From Methanosarcina barkeri str. Wiesmoor (GTDB lineage Archaea; Halobacteriota; Methanosarcinia; Methanosarcinales; Methanosarcinaceae): a DNA stretch of 64,000 bases. Below the pieces are notes generated by a model that was not told the origin of the DNA, searched no databases, and saw only the letters and a program-made list of their open reading frames with translations. How positions within the stretch are numbered: the stretch's first letter is position 1; every line of letters starts with the position of its first letter. The DNA lies in assembly GCF_000969985.1 (NCBI RefSeq), contig NZ_CP009526.1, forward strand, positions 3,720,001-3,784,000. Direction: 5' to 3'. Shown here in pieces: positions 56,389 to 64,000 of this stretch. Made by a program: the position numbers and the translations under genes.

Positions 56389-56754
56389 ATGCAGCTCTTT
56401 ACCAGATATGAAGAAGTAGAACCTTACATTACTAAGGACAGTTCAATTATCCGCGAACTTATGCATCCTTTTGTCCACGGTAATTCAAACCAGAGCCTTG
56501 CCGAAGCTACCGTGCCAGCCGGCGGAAAAACTATTCTTCACAAACACTGCCTGACCGAAGAAATCTATCACATTACAGATGGCAGTGGGATAATGACTCT
56601 CGGCTCTGAAGAATTCAAGGTCAAAAAAGGATATACTGTTTGCATTTCTCCCGGCACTCCGCACAGAATTCAAAACACAGGAAATACGCCGCTGAAAATT
56701 CTCTGCTGCTGTGCACCGGCTTATTCACATGAGGATACGGAATTGGTGGAATGA
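56389..56754 (+). CDS. Cupin-domain protein
   Basis: A 121-residue single cupin. Motif 1 is HKHCLTEEIYHITDGSGIMTLG (metal ligands His, His, Glu, His, about residues 49-58) and motif 2 is GYTVCISPGTPHRIQNTG. Such small cupins include isomerases, dioxygenases and sugar-binding proteins; the reaction cannot be told. Convergent with the NACHT-HEAT gene (11-base gap). Confidence 0.88.
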   Translation: MQLFTRYEEVEPYITKDSSIIRELMHPFVHGNSNQSLAEATVPAGGKTILHKHCLTEEIYHITDGSGIMTLGSEEFKVKKGYTVCISPGTPHRIQNTGNTPLKILCCCAPAYSHEDTELVE

Positions 56755-56765
56755 GTGCAATAAAA

Positions 56766-59700
56766 TTAGATTCTTAAGAATTTTTCATCTTTGAACAAAA
56801 TGACTTTTGATCTCTCTTCTTTTTCTATTTCATAGAGGATTTCAAATGCTATGTTAATTGAAAATTCATGATCTGATTCAAGTAGATCTTCCAGCTGCTT
56901 TTTATTTTTTACAGTACAAATCTTTCCAAGTGCCTCTGCCCCGTTCCATCGCACATGTTCATCTTTCAGCGCGTTAATTAGCGGCTGCACAGCTGTCTCG
57001 GATTTAATATTTCCAAGTGCCTCTGCCGCTTCTCTCCGCACATCTGAATCTTCATCTTTGAGTGCGTTAATTAGCGGCTGCACAACTGTCTCAGATTTAA
57101 TATTTCCAAGTGCCTCTGCCGCTTCTCTCCGCACATCTGAATCTTCATCTTTGAGTGCGTTAATTAGTGGCTGCACAGCTGTCTCAGATTTAATATTTCC
57201 AAGTGCCTCTACCGCGCTCCTCCGCACATATTCATTTTCATCTTTGAGTGCGTTTATTAGCGGCTGCACAGCTGTCTCAGATTTAATATTTCCAAGTGCC
57301 TCTACCGCGCTCCTCCGCACATCTTCATTTTCATCATTCAGTGCGTTAATTAGCGGCTGCACAGCTGTCTCAGATTTAATCTTTCCAAGTGCCTCTACCG
57401 CGCTCCTCCGCACATCTTCATTTTCATCATTCAGTGCGTTAATTAGCAGCTGCACAGCTGTCTCAGATTTAATATTTCCAAGTGCCTCTGCCGCGCTCAA
57501 TCGCACGTGTGAATTTTCATCTTTCAGTGCGTTGATTAGCAGCTTCACTGCTGTATCAGATTTTATTTTTCCAAGTATCTCTGCCACATTCCACCGAAGA
57601 TCATCATCTTCATCTTTCAATGCGTTGATTAGCGGCTGCACAGCTGTCTCAGATTTAATCTTTCCAAGTGCCTCTACCGCGCTCCTCCGCACATCTTCAT
57701 TTTCATCATTCAGTGCGTTAATTAGCGGCTGCACAGCTGTCTCAGATTCAATATTTCCAAGTGCCTCTGCCGCTCCCCTCTGCACATTTTCATTTTCATC
57801 ATTCAGTGCGTTTATTAGCAGCTGCACAGCTGTCTCAGATTTAATATTTCCAAGTGCCTCTGCCGCGCTCAATCGCACGTGTGAATTTTCATCTTTCAGT
57901 GCGTTGATTAGCAGCTTCACTGCTGTATCAGATTTTATTTTTCCAAGTATCTCTGCCACATTCCACCGAAGATCATCATCTTCATCTTTCAATGCGTTGA
58001 TTAGCGGCTTCACAGCTTTGTCAGATTTTATATTTCTAAGTGCCTTTATCGCGCTCCACCGCACACTTGGATCTTCATCTTTCAAGGCTTCGCTAATTAT
58101 ACTGATTCCAGCGACTCCAATTCTTCCTAGGCTTTCAATAGAACTAATCTTTTCTAATATACACTTAGAATCCATTTTCTCGGTAAGTAAAGCACGCAGT
58201 TTTTCCTTTACTTTTTCACTTGCTTTATTTACACACTTTGAAGCCAAGAAAAGCTCGCTTTTTAAAAGCATTGAACCAATAAATTTGTCAATCGAGTCCG
58301 AATCCAGCATTTCAGAGGTGAATATCACAACTTCTTCCCATTTTGGATGACTAAAAGCCTCTGATACGTCAAATCCACTTTCAAAAAGTTCTTTTAGCTT
58401 TATAGCTGCAAAATATTCTTGAAAAGACTGGTGGATTCCATATGATACATAATTATCATTTCTATTAAGTATTCCAAGTTTGAAGCAGTCTTCAAGAATT
58501 AACTGCGGGCTAATTTTTTTAAACATAGAATCTTCAGAACTTTTTTTGACAAATTTGAGAGCTCCAGAATATTTACATGAAACTTCATTCCTGCATTGAA
58601 GTTTAAAATACAGGTCAGTAAGAGAATTCTCGATTTGTATTCTGTCTGCGTGAAGGCCTTTCCCCTTTTCTTCCTGATGACTGAAAAGAATATCAATAAA
58701 ATTTTCGTACAATTTAGAACGTTTTGAAGGCAGTAAGTCATCGGACTTGTCTTTTCTTCCCATAGCAACTTTGATGGCAATGTAAAGCATCATTGGGTTT
58801 GAGAGTATGGATTTTAGCTGTTGATTGCTAAGGATTTTGTCTTTGAGAGTATTTGCGAGTTCTTCATTTGAAACAGAGCGATCTATGAATATCTCGATTT
58901 TTTCGTCGGTTAGTTTTTCCAATTCCGAGACTTTGAAACTGCTTTTTATACTCTCAAAAAAGCCCGGTCTTGAAGAAATAACAAATCTGCAATTATTGTA
59001 ATCGGTAATGAAATTTGAAATCTTATCATAGGGATAGAATTCATCGGTAGGTGAAAGTAAGTCAAAGCCATCGAGGAGAATAGTTGCTTTTCCTTTCAAT
59101 ATCGTTTTTAGGACGTCTTCTGATATTCCTTTCTCTTCGGCTTTCTTAGCGATGTATATATCAAATGGGTTTTTTATGAAACGTTCTTCACCGATGTATG
59201 AATTTAATTCAATGTACAGGGGAACATTTTCGTTTTTCTCCTCAAGGTAACTTTTAGCAAGGATATAATTCAACCATCTAAATGTAGTTGTTTTTCCTGA
59301 GCCTGATTCACCGGAAATGATAAGCTTTTCTTCTTTTTCAACAAGCTCAAGAACCTCAAATTCTTGTTCTCTATTGCTTTCCTCATCGTGGAATTTGAGA
59401 GTTACTGGCAAAATCTCTTTGGCTGAAAGTTCGGTATAGACTTCACTGACCCCGGTTTTTCCATCTTCATCTATTATTTTATTCAGGTATTTTTCTAATG
59501 ATTCTTCAAAGTATACGCCGGATTCTTTTTTACTTTGATTTTCTCTTCTGCCGTTGATTACTTCGTGCACTTCCTGAACGTTATGAGCTAGTTCCTTGAC
59601 GTCTTTAGATAGCTTTTTAACCCCTTGATTCATCTCTTGGGTTGTTTTATATGTTTCTTTTGCTAAGTAGAACTCAAGATCGTTTTTAAGTTCAGGTTCT

Positions 59701-60050
59701 TTTTCTATTTCGGAATCCATTATCTCAAAAAAGGAATTTAAAATTAAATCTGCGTCTTCGCGGGAGAAATCCTCCCCACTGAACAATTCAAAAAACTCGT
59801 GGATTAAAATATTTGAACAATCAATCTTATCTGGATTTTTCAGGTATTTTTCAATTGCTTTTTCCACATTTTCCTGATGAAAAAACGTATCAATTTGTAT
59901 TCCAGTCAATTTATAGCTCTTATTCGAGAACTCTTTTATTGCTTTATCATAAACTTTTGAAGAAGTATTAAAAATGTGTCCAGGGATCTTCTTGGAAGAG
60001 TCATACAAGAAGTTAGTAAGAAAGCCCAAAGCTAATCCTGAAATAGCCAT
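56766..60050 (-). CDS. NACHT-type NTPase with C-terminal HEAT repeats
   Basis: A 1,094-residue signal-transduction ATPase (STAND class). Residues 1-135 are a helical effector or recruitment domain starting with a hydrophobic patch (SGLALGFLTNFLY); 136-165 are coiled-coil-like. The NACHT core has P-loop GESGSGKT (247-254), Walker B ILLDGFD (324-330) and sensor CRFVISSRPGF (354-364), followed by winged-helix and QSFQEYFAAIKL segments. From about 640 on, thirteen HEAT/PBS-lyase-type repeats of 31 residues (SETAVQPLINALKDENEDVRRSAVEALGNIK) form a sensor solenoid, then a 50-residue cap. This plan is used by many prokaryotic immune NTPases. Defence is an inference. Confidence 0.88.
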   Translation of the reverse strand: MAISGLALGFLTNFLYDSSKKIPGHIFNTSSKVYDKAIKEFSNKSYKLTGIQIDTFFHQENVEKAIEKYLKNPDKIDCSNILIHEFFELFSGEDFSREDADLILNSFFEIMDSEIEKEPELKNDLEFYLAKETYKTTQEMNQGVKKLSKDVKELAHNVQEVHEVINGRRENQSKKESGVYFEESLEKYLNKIIDEDGKTGVSEVYTELSAKEILPVTLKFHDEESNREQEFEVLELVEKEEKLIISGESGSGKTTTFRWLNYILAKSYLEEKNENVPLYIELNSYIGEERFIKNPFDIYIAKKAEEKGISEDVLKTILKGKATILLDGFDLLSPTDEFYPYDKISNFITDYNNCRFVISSRPGFFESIKSSFKVSELEKLTDEKIEIFIDRSVSNEELANTLKDKILSNQQLKSILSNPMMLYIAIKVAMGRKDKSDDLLPSKRSKLYENFIDILFSHQEEKGKGLHADRIQIENSLTDLYFKLQCRNEVSCKYSGALKFVKKSSEDSMFKKISPQLILEDCFKLGILNRNDNYVSYGIHQSFQEYFAAIKLKELFESGFDVSEAFSHPKWEEVVIFTSEMLDSDSIDKFIGSMLLKSELFLASKCVNKASEKVKEKLRALLTEKMDSKCILEKISSIESLGRIGVAGISIISEALKDEDPSVRWSAIKALRNIKSDKAVKPLINALKDEDDDLRWNVAEILGKIKSDTAVKLLINALKDENSHVRLSAAEALGNIKSETAVQLLINALNDENENVQRGAAEALGNIESETAVQPLINALNDENEDVRRSAVEALGKIKSETAVQPLINALKDEDDDLRWNVAEILGKIKSDTAVKLLINALKDENSHVRLSAAEALGNIKSETAVQLLINALNDENEDVRRSAVEALGKIKSETAVQPLINALNDENEDVRRSAVEALGNIKSETAVQPLINALKDENEYVRRSAVEALGNIKSETAVQPLINALKDEDSDVRREAAEALGNIKSETVVQPLINALKDEDSDVRREAAEALGNIKSETAVQPLINALKDEHVRWNGAEALGKICTVKNKKQLEDLLESDHEFSINIAFEILYEIEKEERSKVILFKDEKFLRI
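56900..58075. repeat. 93-bp HEAT-encoding DNA repeats with a 372-bp higher-order duplication
   Basis: The gene's 3' third is an array of 93-bp units. The segment 57484-57626 recurs almost exactly at 57856-57998, 372 bp (four units) away, so protein repeats 1-4 were copied as a block to give repeats 5-8. Antisense frames through the array stay open for over 400 codons as a side effect. Confidence 0.9.
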
Positions 60051-60343
60051 CGTATCCCCGTTGATATGAAAATCTCTTCTTTACTTCTCAATCAACTTCC
60101 TTATGAAACCATCTAAATTAATTCTTTCTATTTTATTCGGGAAAGGCCGCTCTCCTGCGTCGAGCGTGACAAAAACGGCCAAAATACGGCTAGTAAGGTT
60201 ATTCGGTCTTATTTTCCCAGTTGTTCCTTTGTTGTTTGTTTTTCATTTTTCCGGTTCAAATGAAGTTGTTTTATACTCTTTACTGATTTTTAACTTAAAT
60301 TCAAAGCTTTTTAGTAATTAGTGACTGTATCAATAGTCTTTAT
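60051..60343. repeat. Spacer with a dispersed repeat copy
   Basis: GGCCGCTCTCCTGCGTCGAG (60149-60168) and GTGACAAAAACGG recur at 61147-61180 as GGCCGCTCTCCTGCGTCGAG and GTGACGAAAATG. Further along, the TTCAAATGAAGTTGTTTTAT string (60255) parallels 61391-61412. The repeat therefore brackets the nuclease-like gene. The NACHT gene promoter must lie in its left part. Confidence 0.7.
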
Positions 60344-61051
60344 ATGAAAATCATAACCTGGAACTGTAATATGGCTTTCCGGAAGAAATACAAACATATT
60401 CTTCCTTTTGATCCTGATTTATTGATTGTTTCTGAGTGTGAGCATCCAGATAAATTCAGTGATAAATTTTACAATGATGTTTTATGGATAGGTGATAACA
60501 GAAACAAGGGCCTGGGTGTTTTCAGTTTTAATGATTTTGAAATTGCAATCCATGAATCCTATTGTGAAAATTACAGGTATGTCCTTCCTGTCACAGTGAA
60601 CGGCAATGAAGCCATGAATCTTATTGCTGTCTGGTCGCAGAACAATACAGAAGATCCAAAAAGGAGATACATTGGAGAAGTTTGGAAGTCACTGAATTAC
60701 TATAAGGACTTGTTCAGATTTTCAACGATTATTGCAGGTGATTTCAACTGGAATGTTATCTGGGATCAGGGAAATCAGAAATATCCTCTTTACGGAACAC
60801 TAACTGATGTAATTAATTTGTTAGAGCAATTTGATATTTTCAGTATGTATCATACTTTTACAAATGCAGAGTTCGGGATTGAAAAGGAACCGACACTTTA
60901 TTTCAGGAAAAATAAGAAGACTCCTTATCATATAGATTATATTTTTGCGCCTTCTAAAATTATTAATTGCGGGAAATCATTTCTGGTTGGTAAATATGAA
61001 GATTGGATCTCTCTGAGCGATCATATGCCTTTAATAGCAGAATTAGAATAA
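60344..61051 (+). CDS. Endonuclease/exonuclease/phosphatase (EEP) superfamily protein
   Basis: A 235-residue protein of the exonuclease III/DNase I-like fold. Motifs: KIITWNCNMAFRKK (Asn7, residues 1-14), LLIVSECEHP (metal Glu about 31), IIAGDFNWNVIWD (Asp and Asn about 128-130), HIDYIFAP and the C-terminal LSDHMPLIAELE with catalytic Asp-His. No signal peptide. It could act on nucleic acid or on a phosphodiester small molecule. It is encoded opposite to the two flanking NACHT-HEAT genes and is bracketed by repeat copies. Confidence 0.9.
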   Translation: MKIITWNCNMAFRKKYKHILPFDPDLLIVSECEHPDKFSDKFYNDVLWIGDNRNKGLGVFSFNDFEIAIHESYCENYRYVLPVTVNGNEAMNLIAVWSQNNTEDPKRRYIGEVWKSLNYYKDLFRFSTIIAGDFNWNVIWDQGNQKYPLYGTLTDVINLLEQFDIFSMYHTFTNAEFGIEKEPTLYFRKNKKTPYHIDYIFAPSKIINCGKSFLVGKYEDWISLSDHMPLIAELE

Positions 61052-61130
61052 CTACTCACTTCTTGGAACTTCTTTACGGAAATCTTGCAGCGTCTTCTTT
61101 TTAATCGTGTAGCTTATTTTATCTGTCTTC

Positions 61131-61456
61131 TCTTTTTATTTGGATACGGCCGCTCTCCTGCGTCGAGCGTGACGAAAATGACCCAGAATGATGAATAAGG
61201 TTGCGTGGGTTCGAAAGATCTCGTATTTATTTCTCGTATTTATTTCTTTTGACCAAAGTAACTGATATAGCTTATAAATTAGTCCTCTTGAGCGAAGCGA
61301 AAAGGACCTCGTGCTCCCGAAGCGAAACTCGGGCGTGACAAAGACGACCCGATATGGCAACATGGTTTCACGAATTAATTTTTCCATTTATTGGGTTGAA
61401 ATGAGGTTATTTTATCCTTTATTGTGATCTTCTACTGCTTTCTACAGCTTCCTGAT
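61131..61456. repeat. Dispersed repeat copies downstream of the second NACHT-HEAT gene
   Basis: Contains the GGCCGCTCTCCTGCGTCGAG block (61147), then TATAAATTAGTCCTCTTGAG at about 61265 (shared with 12950) and a hairpin CCCGAAGCGAAACTCGGG (61317-61334) like that at 17304-17321. No gene is supported; a short minus-strand frame through it is a repeat artefact. Confidence 0.65.
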
Positions 61457-64000
61457 TTATTCCCAATCTAAAAACAGCTCGGTTTTTAAGATTTCTTCCA
61501 TTTCAATGCCTTCCAGGATCTCAAAAGCGAGATTTGCCGTAAACTCATCCTTTGAGTCCAGTAAAGCCTGCAAGCGTGGTCTGTCATCTTCAGTACATAT
61601 CTTTTTGAGGGCTCCGGCTGCTTCGGCTTTTACGAAGCGGTTCCAGTCATATAAGCTATTGATTAGGGGCTCGATGGCTTTTTTTGGTTTTATCCGGCCG
61701 AGGGCTTTTGCAGCAGCCAGGCGCGTGAAATCGTCCTTGTCCATAAGGGAGGCAATAAGATGATCTACTGCTTTTTCGGCCTTAATCCGGCCGAGAGCTT
61801 CGGCTGCACCTGATCTTCCTTTATTATTCTGGTCCATCAGCGCATCAATAAGAGGTTCTATAACCCGCCTGGATTTTATTTTTCCAAGTGCTTTTGCAGC
61901 TTCTTCTTTTACAAAGCCATCGTTATCAAAAACCAGCACATCTATCAGGGGCTGGAGGGCTTCTTTTGATTTTATCCGGCCGAGGGTGTTGGCTGCAAAC
62001 CGGCGCACGGTTGCATCTCTGGACTTGAGGACACTGACCAGCTGGGGGATAGCTTTTTCACAATCAAAAAGGTTCAGGGACCCGGCTGCAAGCCTCCTGA
62101 CTTCATCATCCTCGTTATCAAGGGCACTGATCAGGGATTCAAAAGCTCTTTTGCTCCTGCTTTCAGATAGGCTTTGCAGTGCTTTTGCTGTCTCCTTTCG
62201 CACAAGTTTATCTTCGTCTTTCAGGGCATTATCAATGAAATCAAAGATTTGGTCCGATATGCAATCAGGAATCCCATAGGGAGTTATCTGGCCAAGGGCT
62301 CTTACTGCTCCTTGCCTTGTGAAAGGGTCCTGGGACTTAAAAATCCTGATAAGGGGATCAAGGACTTTTTCGCACTCCAGTTGTCCTAGTGCATTTGCAG
62401 CTTCCTTCCTGACAAAGCGGTTTTCATCTCCAAGTGCAAAAAGCAACGGAGCAATGGCTTTTCTGACTTTTATCATTCCCAAGGCTTTTGCGGCTTCCAG
62501 TCGGACTAAATGGCTGTTGTCCTGGAGTTTATTTATCAGGGTTTTAGCAGTTTTCTCGGACTTTATTTCTCCAATGGATTCTACGGCTGTCTTTCTTACA
62601 AATTCATCCTCATCCGAGAGTGCCGAAACAAGGGGGTCAAGCGTATCCTCGGACCCTACTACTCCAAGGGCTTTTGCGGCTTCTCTTCGGACGAAACGGC
62701 TTTTATCTCCAAGCATATTGACGAATGTGCCGGAAGTTTTGTCCGATTTGATTTCTCCAAGTGCTTTTGTAGCGATCCAGCGCACAAATTCATCCTTATC
62801 TTCAAGGGCACCTACAAACGGTTCAACAGCTCTTTCCGATCTCATCCGGCCCAGGGCTTCGGCAGCCCCCAGCCGGACAAGCTTGTCTTCTTCCTGAAAT
62901 GCCTTTATAAGAGCTTCTGCTGCTTGCCTGGAATTTGTTCTTCCAAGAGCCCCTACAGCCCCAATCCGAACAAAATCATCTTTGGCCCCAAGTGCGGAAA
63001 TAAGGACTTCCAGCGCTTTTTCAGATTCAATCTGCATTAGCGCATTTGCAGCTTCCAGTCGGACAGCCCGATTCTTATCTTTAAATGTGTCTCTGAGCAA
63101 TTCAATTGCTCTTTCGGACCCTATTAAGCCAAGAGACTTTATGGCTTCTATCCGCACAGAATAATCTGCGTCCCCAACTGCAGTCTCAAGCGGAACAAGT
63201 GCCATCTTGGATCTGGTTTCCCCAAGCACTTTCGCAGTTTCTCTTTTTACCCTGATATCTTTATCTTTAAGTGCTCCAGTATTGGCCCTGATCCCACAGG
63301 TTCCTAGCCTTCCAAGGCTCTGAACAGCCTTTACTTTTTCTATAGTATACCTGCTGTCAAGTCTTCTGGCAAGCAAAGCACATAGCTTTCCTTTTGTTTC
63401 GGGGCTGGCTCTCAGAGCACATTTTGAAGCCAGATATAAGTTTCCGCTTGAGATCATCGAATTTACAAGTTCTTCTTCTGATTCGAGCAAATCCGAGGTG
63501 AGCATTATCACATTCTCCCATCTTGGATTCCTGAATGCCTTTGAAATGTCCGTCCCATTTTCAAAGTAAGTTTTCAACTTTAAAGCTGCAAAATATTCCT
63601 GAAAAGCTCGATCTATTCCGAACTTTATTTCTGACCTCTTTCTTATCAGGAGTCCGAGCCCTAAGCAGGCCTGAAGGAGTTTTCTGGCCTTTATCTTACC
63701 CAATCGGCTGTACTCGGTAGTCCTTCCAGACTTGCTGTATTCTATAATTCTTCCAGACTTGTTGCATTCTGCAATCTTTCCAGACTTGCTGTATTCTATA
63801 ATCTTTCCAGACTTGCTGTATTCTATAATCTTTCCAGATCTTCTGGATTCTGTATATGCTTCTGCCACTTCAATTGCATAGCTATACTTACATGAAATCT
63901 TATTTCTGCACTGGAGTTGGAAGGCCAGGTTCATAAGGACATTTTCTATATCTGTTCTTTCGGTATTCAGCTCTTGACTATCTGTTATTCCATTATTTAG
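61457..64000 (-). CDS. NACHT-HEAT paralogue, 5' end beyond the window
   Basis: The frame is open to the right edge (848 codons visible), and the first visible residues (TDIENVLMNLAFQLQCRNKISCKYSYAIEVAE) align with the region after the NACHT core of the other gene (IQIENSLTDLYFKLQCRNEVSCKYSGALKFVK). The P-loop part is therefore expected outside. Residues about 60-110 of the visible part carry five to six decapeptide repeats (SGKIIEYSK) absent from the paralogue. The QEYFAALKLK segment follows, and then about 18 HEAT repeats, more divergent than in the first gene, and a matching C-terminal cap (DEFTANLAFEILEGIEMEE). Confidence 0.85.
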   Translation of the reverse strand, partial: LNNGITDSQELNTERTDIENVLMNLAFQLQCRNKISCKYSYAIEVAEAYTESRRSGKIIEYSKSGKIIEYSKSGKIAECNKSGRIIEYSKSGRTTEYSRLGKIKARKLLQACLGLGLLIRKRSEIKFGIDRAFQEYFAALKLKTYFENGTDISKAFRNPRWENVIMLTSDLLESEEELVNSMISSGNLYLASKCALRASPETKGKLCALLARRLDSRYTIEKVKAVQSLGRLGTCGIRANTGALKDKDIRVKRETAKVLGETRSKMALVPLETAVGDADYSVRIEAIKSLGLIGSERAIELLRDTFKDKNRAVRLEAANALMQIESEKALEVLISALGAKDDFVRIGAVGALGRTNSRQAAEALIKAFQEEDKLVRLGAAEALGRMRSERAVEPFVGALEDKDEFVRWIATKALGEIKSDKTSGTFVNMLGDKSRFVRREAAKALGVVGSEDTLDPLVSALSDEDEFVRKTAVESIGEIKSEKTAKTLINKLQDNSHLVRLEAAKALGMIKVRKAIAPLLFALGDENRFVRKEAANALGQLECEKVLDPLIRIFKSQDPFTRQGAVRALGQITPYGIPDCISDQIFDFIDNALKDEDKLVRKETAKALQSLSESRSKRAFESLISALDNEDDEVRRLAAGSLNLFDCEKAIPQLVSVLKSRDATVRRFAANTLGRIKSKEALQPLIDVLVFDNDGFVKEEAAKALGKIKSRRVIEPLIDALMDQNNKGRSGAAEALGRIKAEKAVDHLIASLMDKDDFTRLAAAKALGRIKPKKAIEPLINSLYDWNRFVKAEAAGALKKICTEDDRPRLQALLDSKDEFTANLAFEILEGIEMEEILKTELFLDWE
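63690..63840. repeat. 30-bp tandem repeats encoding SGKIIEYSK units
   Basis: Five units of about 30 bp (TTTCCAGACTTGCTGTATTC on the plus strand) lie inside the second NACHT-HEAT gene. They keep the frame because the period is divisible by three. Confidence 0.9.

Noticed and set aside
57058-58350. 430-codon plus-strand frame opposite the HEAT repeats
   Set aside because: It stays open only because the 93-bp unit lacks stops in that phase; the minus-strand NACHT-HEAT protein explains the region fully.
62319-62897. Plus-strand frames over the second HEAT gene
   Set aside because: Antisense by-products of the repeat codons with no start signals and no recognisable domain.

Overview
The window is archaeal and almost certainly from a Methanosarcina species. 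The main evidence is two membrane-bound, methanophenazine-type [NiFe] hydrogenase operons (vhtGACD and a second GAC operon that looks like vhxGAC). Supporting evidence includes archaeal S15, an archaeal-type AdoMet synthetase, a UbiA-family ether-lipid prenyltransferase, a KEOPS Cgi121 subunit, moderate-to-low GC, long AT-rich spacers, and many short tandem repeats between genes. I saw no rRNA, tRNA or CRISPR array. The assignment to genus rests on gene content and order recognised by eye, not on a search.

Layout, left to right. 1-3 kb: three anchored, pilin-like or exported proteins of unknown role. 3.3 kb: rps15. 3.9-10.3 kb (minus strand): an ABC importer of the iron-complex/B12 type followed upstream by three tandem paralogous lipoprotein binding proteins, with duplicated dyad elements and terminator hairpins. 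11-14.5 kb: de novo NAD synthesis (nadC, nadX, nadA). 14.6-16.5 kb: a giant Ser-Asp repeat surface protein. 17.4-20.7 kb: UbiA prenyltransferase, AdoMet synthetase, HARP-type RNase P. 21.5-28.2 kb: a mixed accessory stretch with a zinc-ribbon protein, a thioredoxin, an orphan FetB-type permease, an IS256-family element that is itself interrupted by a 142-bp MITE-like insertion, a YxPGxWKGT repeat protein, a gamma carbonic anhydrase homologue and small unknowns.

28.6-44.3 kb is the hydrogenase region. The hypCDABE maturation genes (minus) face vhtGACD (plus) across a 1.4-kb repeat-rich spacer. Then come a frame-broken SRPBCC gene, a peptidoglycan-binding-domain protein (minus), and vhxGAC. The Hyp proteins build the NiFe(CN)2CO centre and VhtD trims the large subunit. 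VhtG/VhtA oxidise H2 outside the membrane and VhtC passes electrons to methanophenazine. The second small subunit lacks one proximal-cluster cysteine and its operon has no protease gene.

44.4-49.6 kb: a tiny membrane ORF, Cgi121, a glutamine amidotransferase, GlpX-type fructose bisphosphatase and an archaeal MtaB methylthiotransferase preceded by about 34 copies of a 7-bp repeat. 50.2-54.6 kb: a compact plus-strand cluster of two NifX-like proteins, a CDF metal transporter fused to a NifX-like domain and two ferredoxin-containing MinD-like ATPases. It resembles the orange-protein (ORP) clusters of anaerobic bacteria and is one of the two best candidates for an under-described system. 55-64 kb: unknown and cupin genes, then two paralogous NACHT-HEAT NTPases (the second runs off the window) separated by an endonuclease/exonuclease/phosphatase protein and copies of a dispersed repeat. 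That part reads as an accessory, possibly defence-type, locus.
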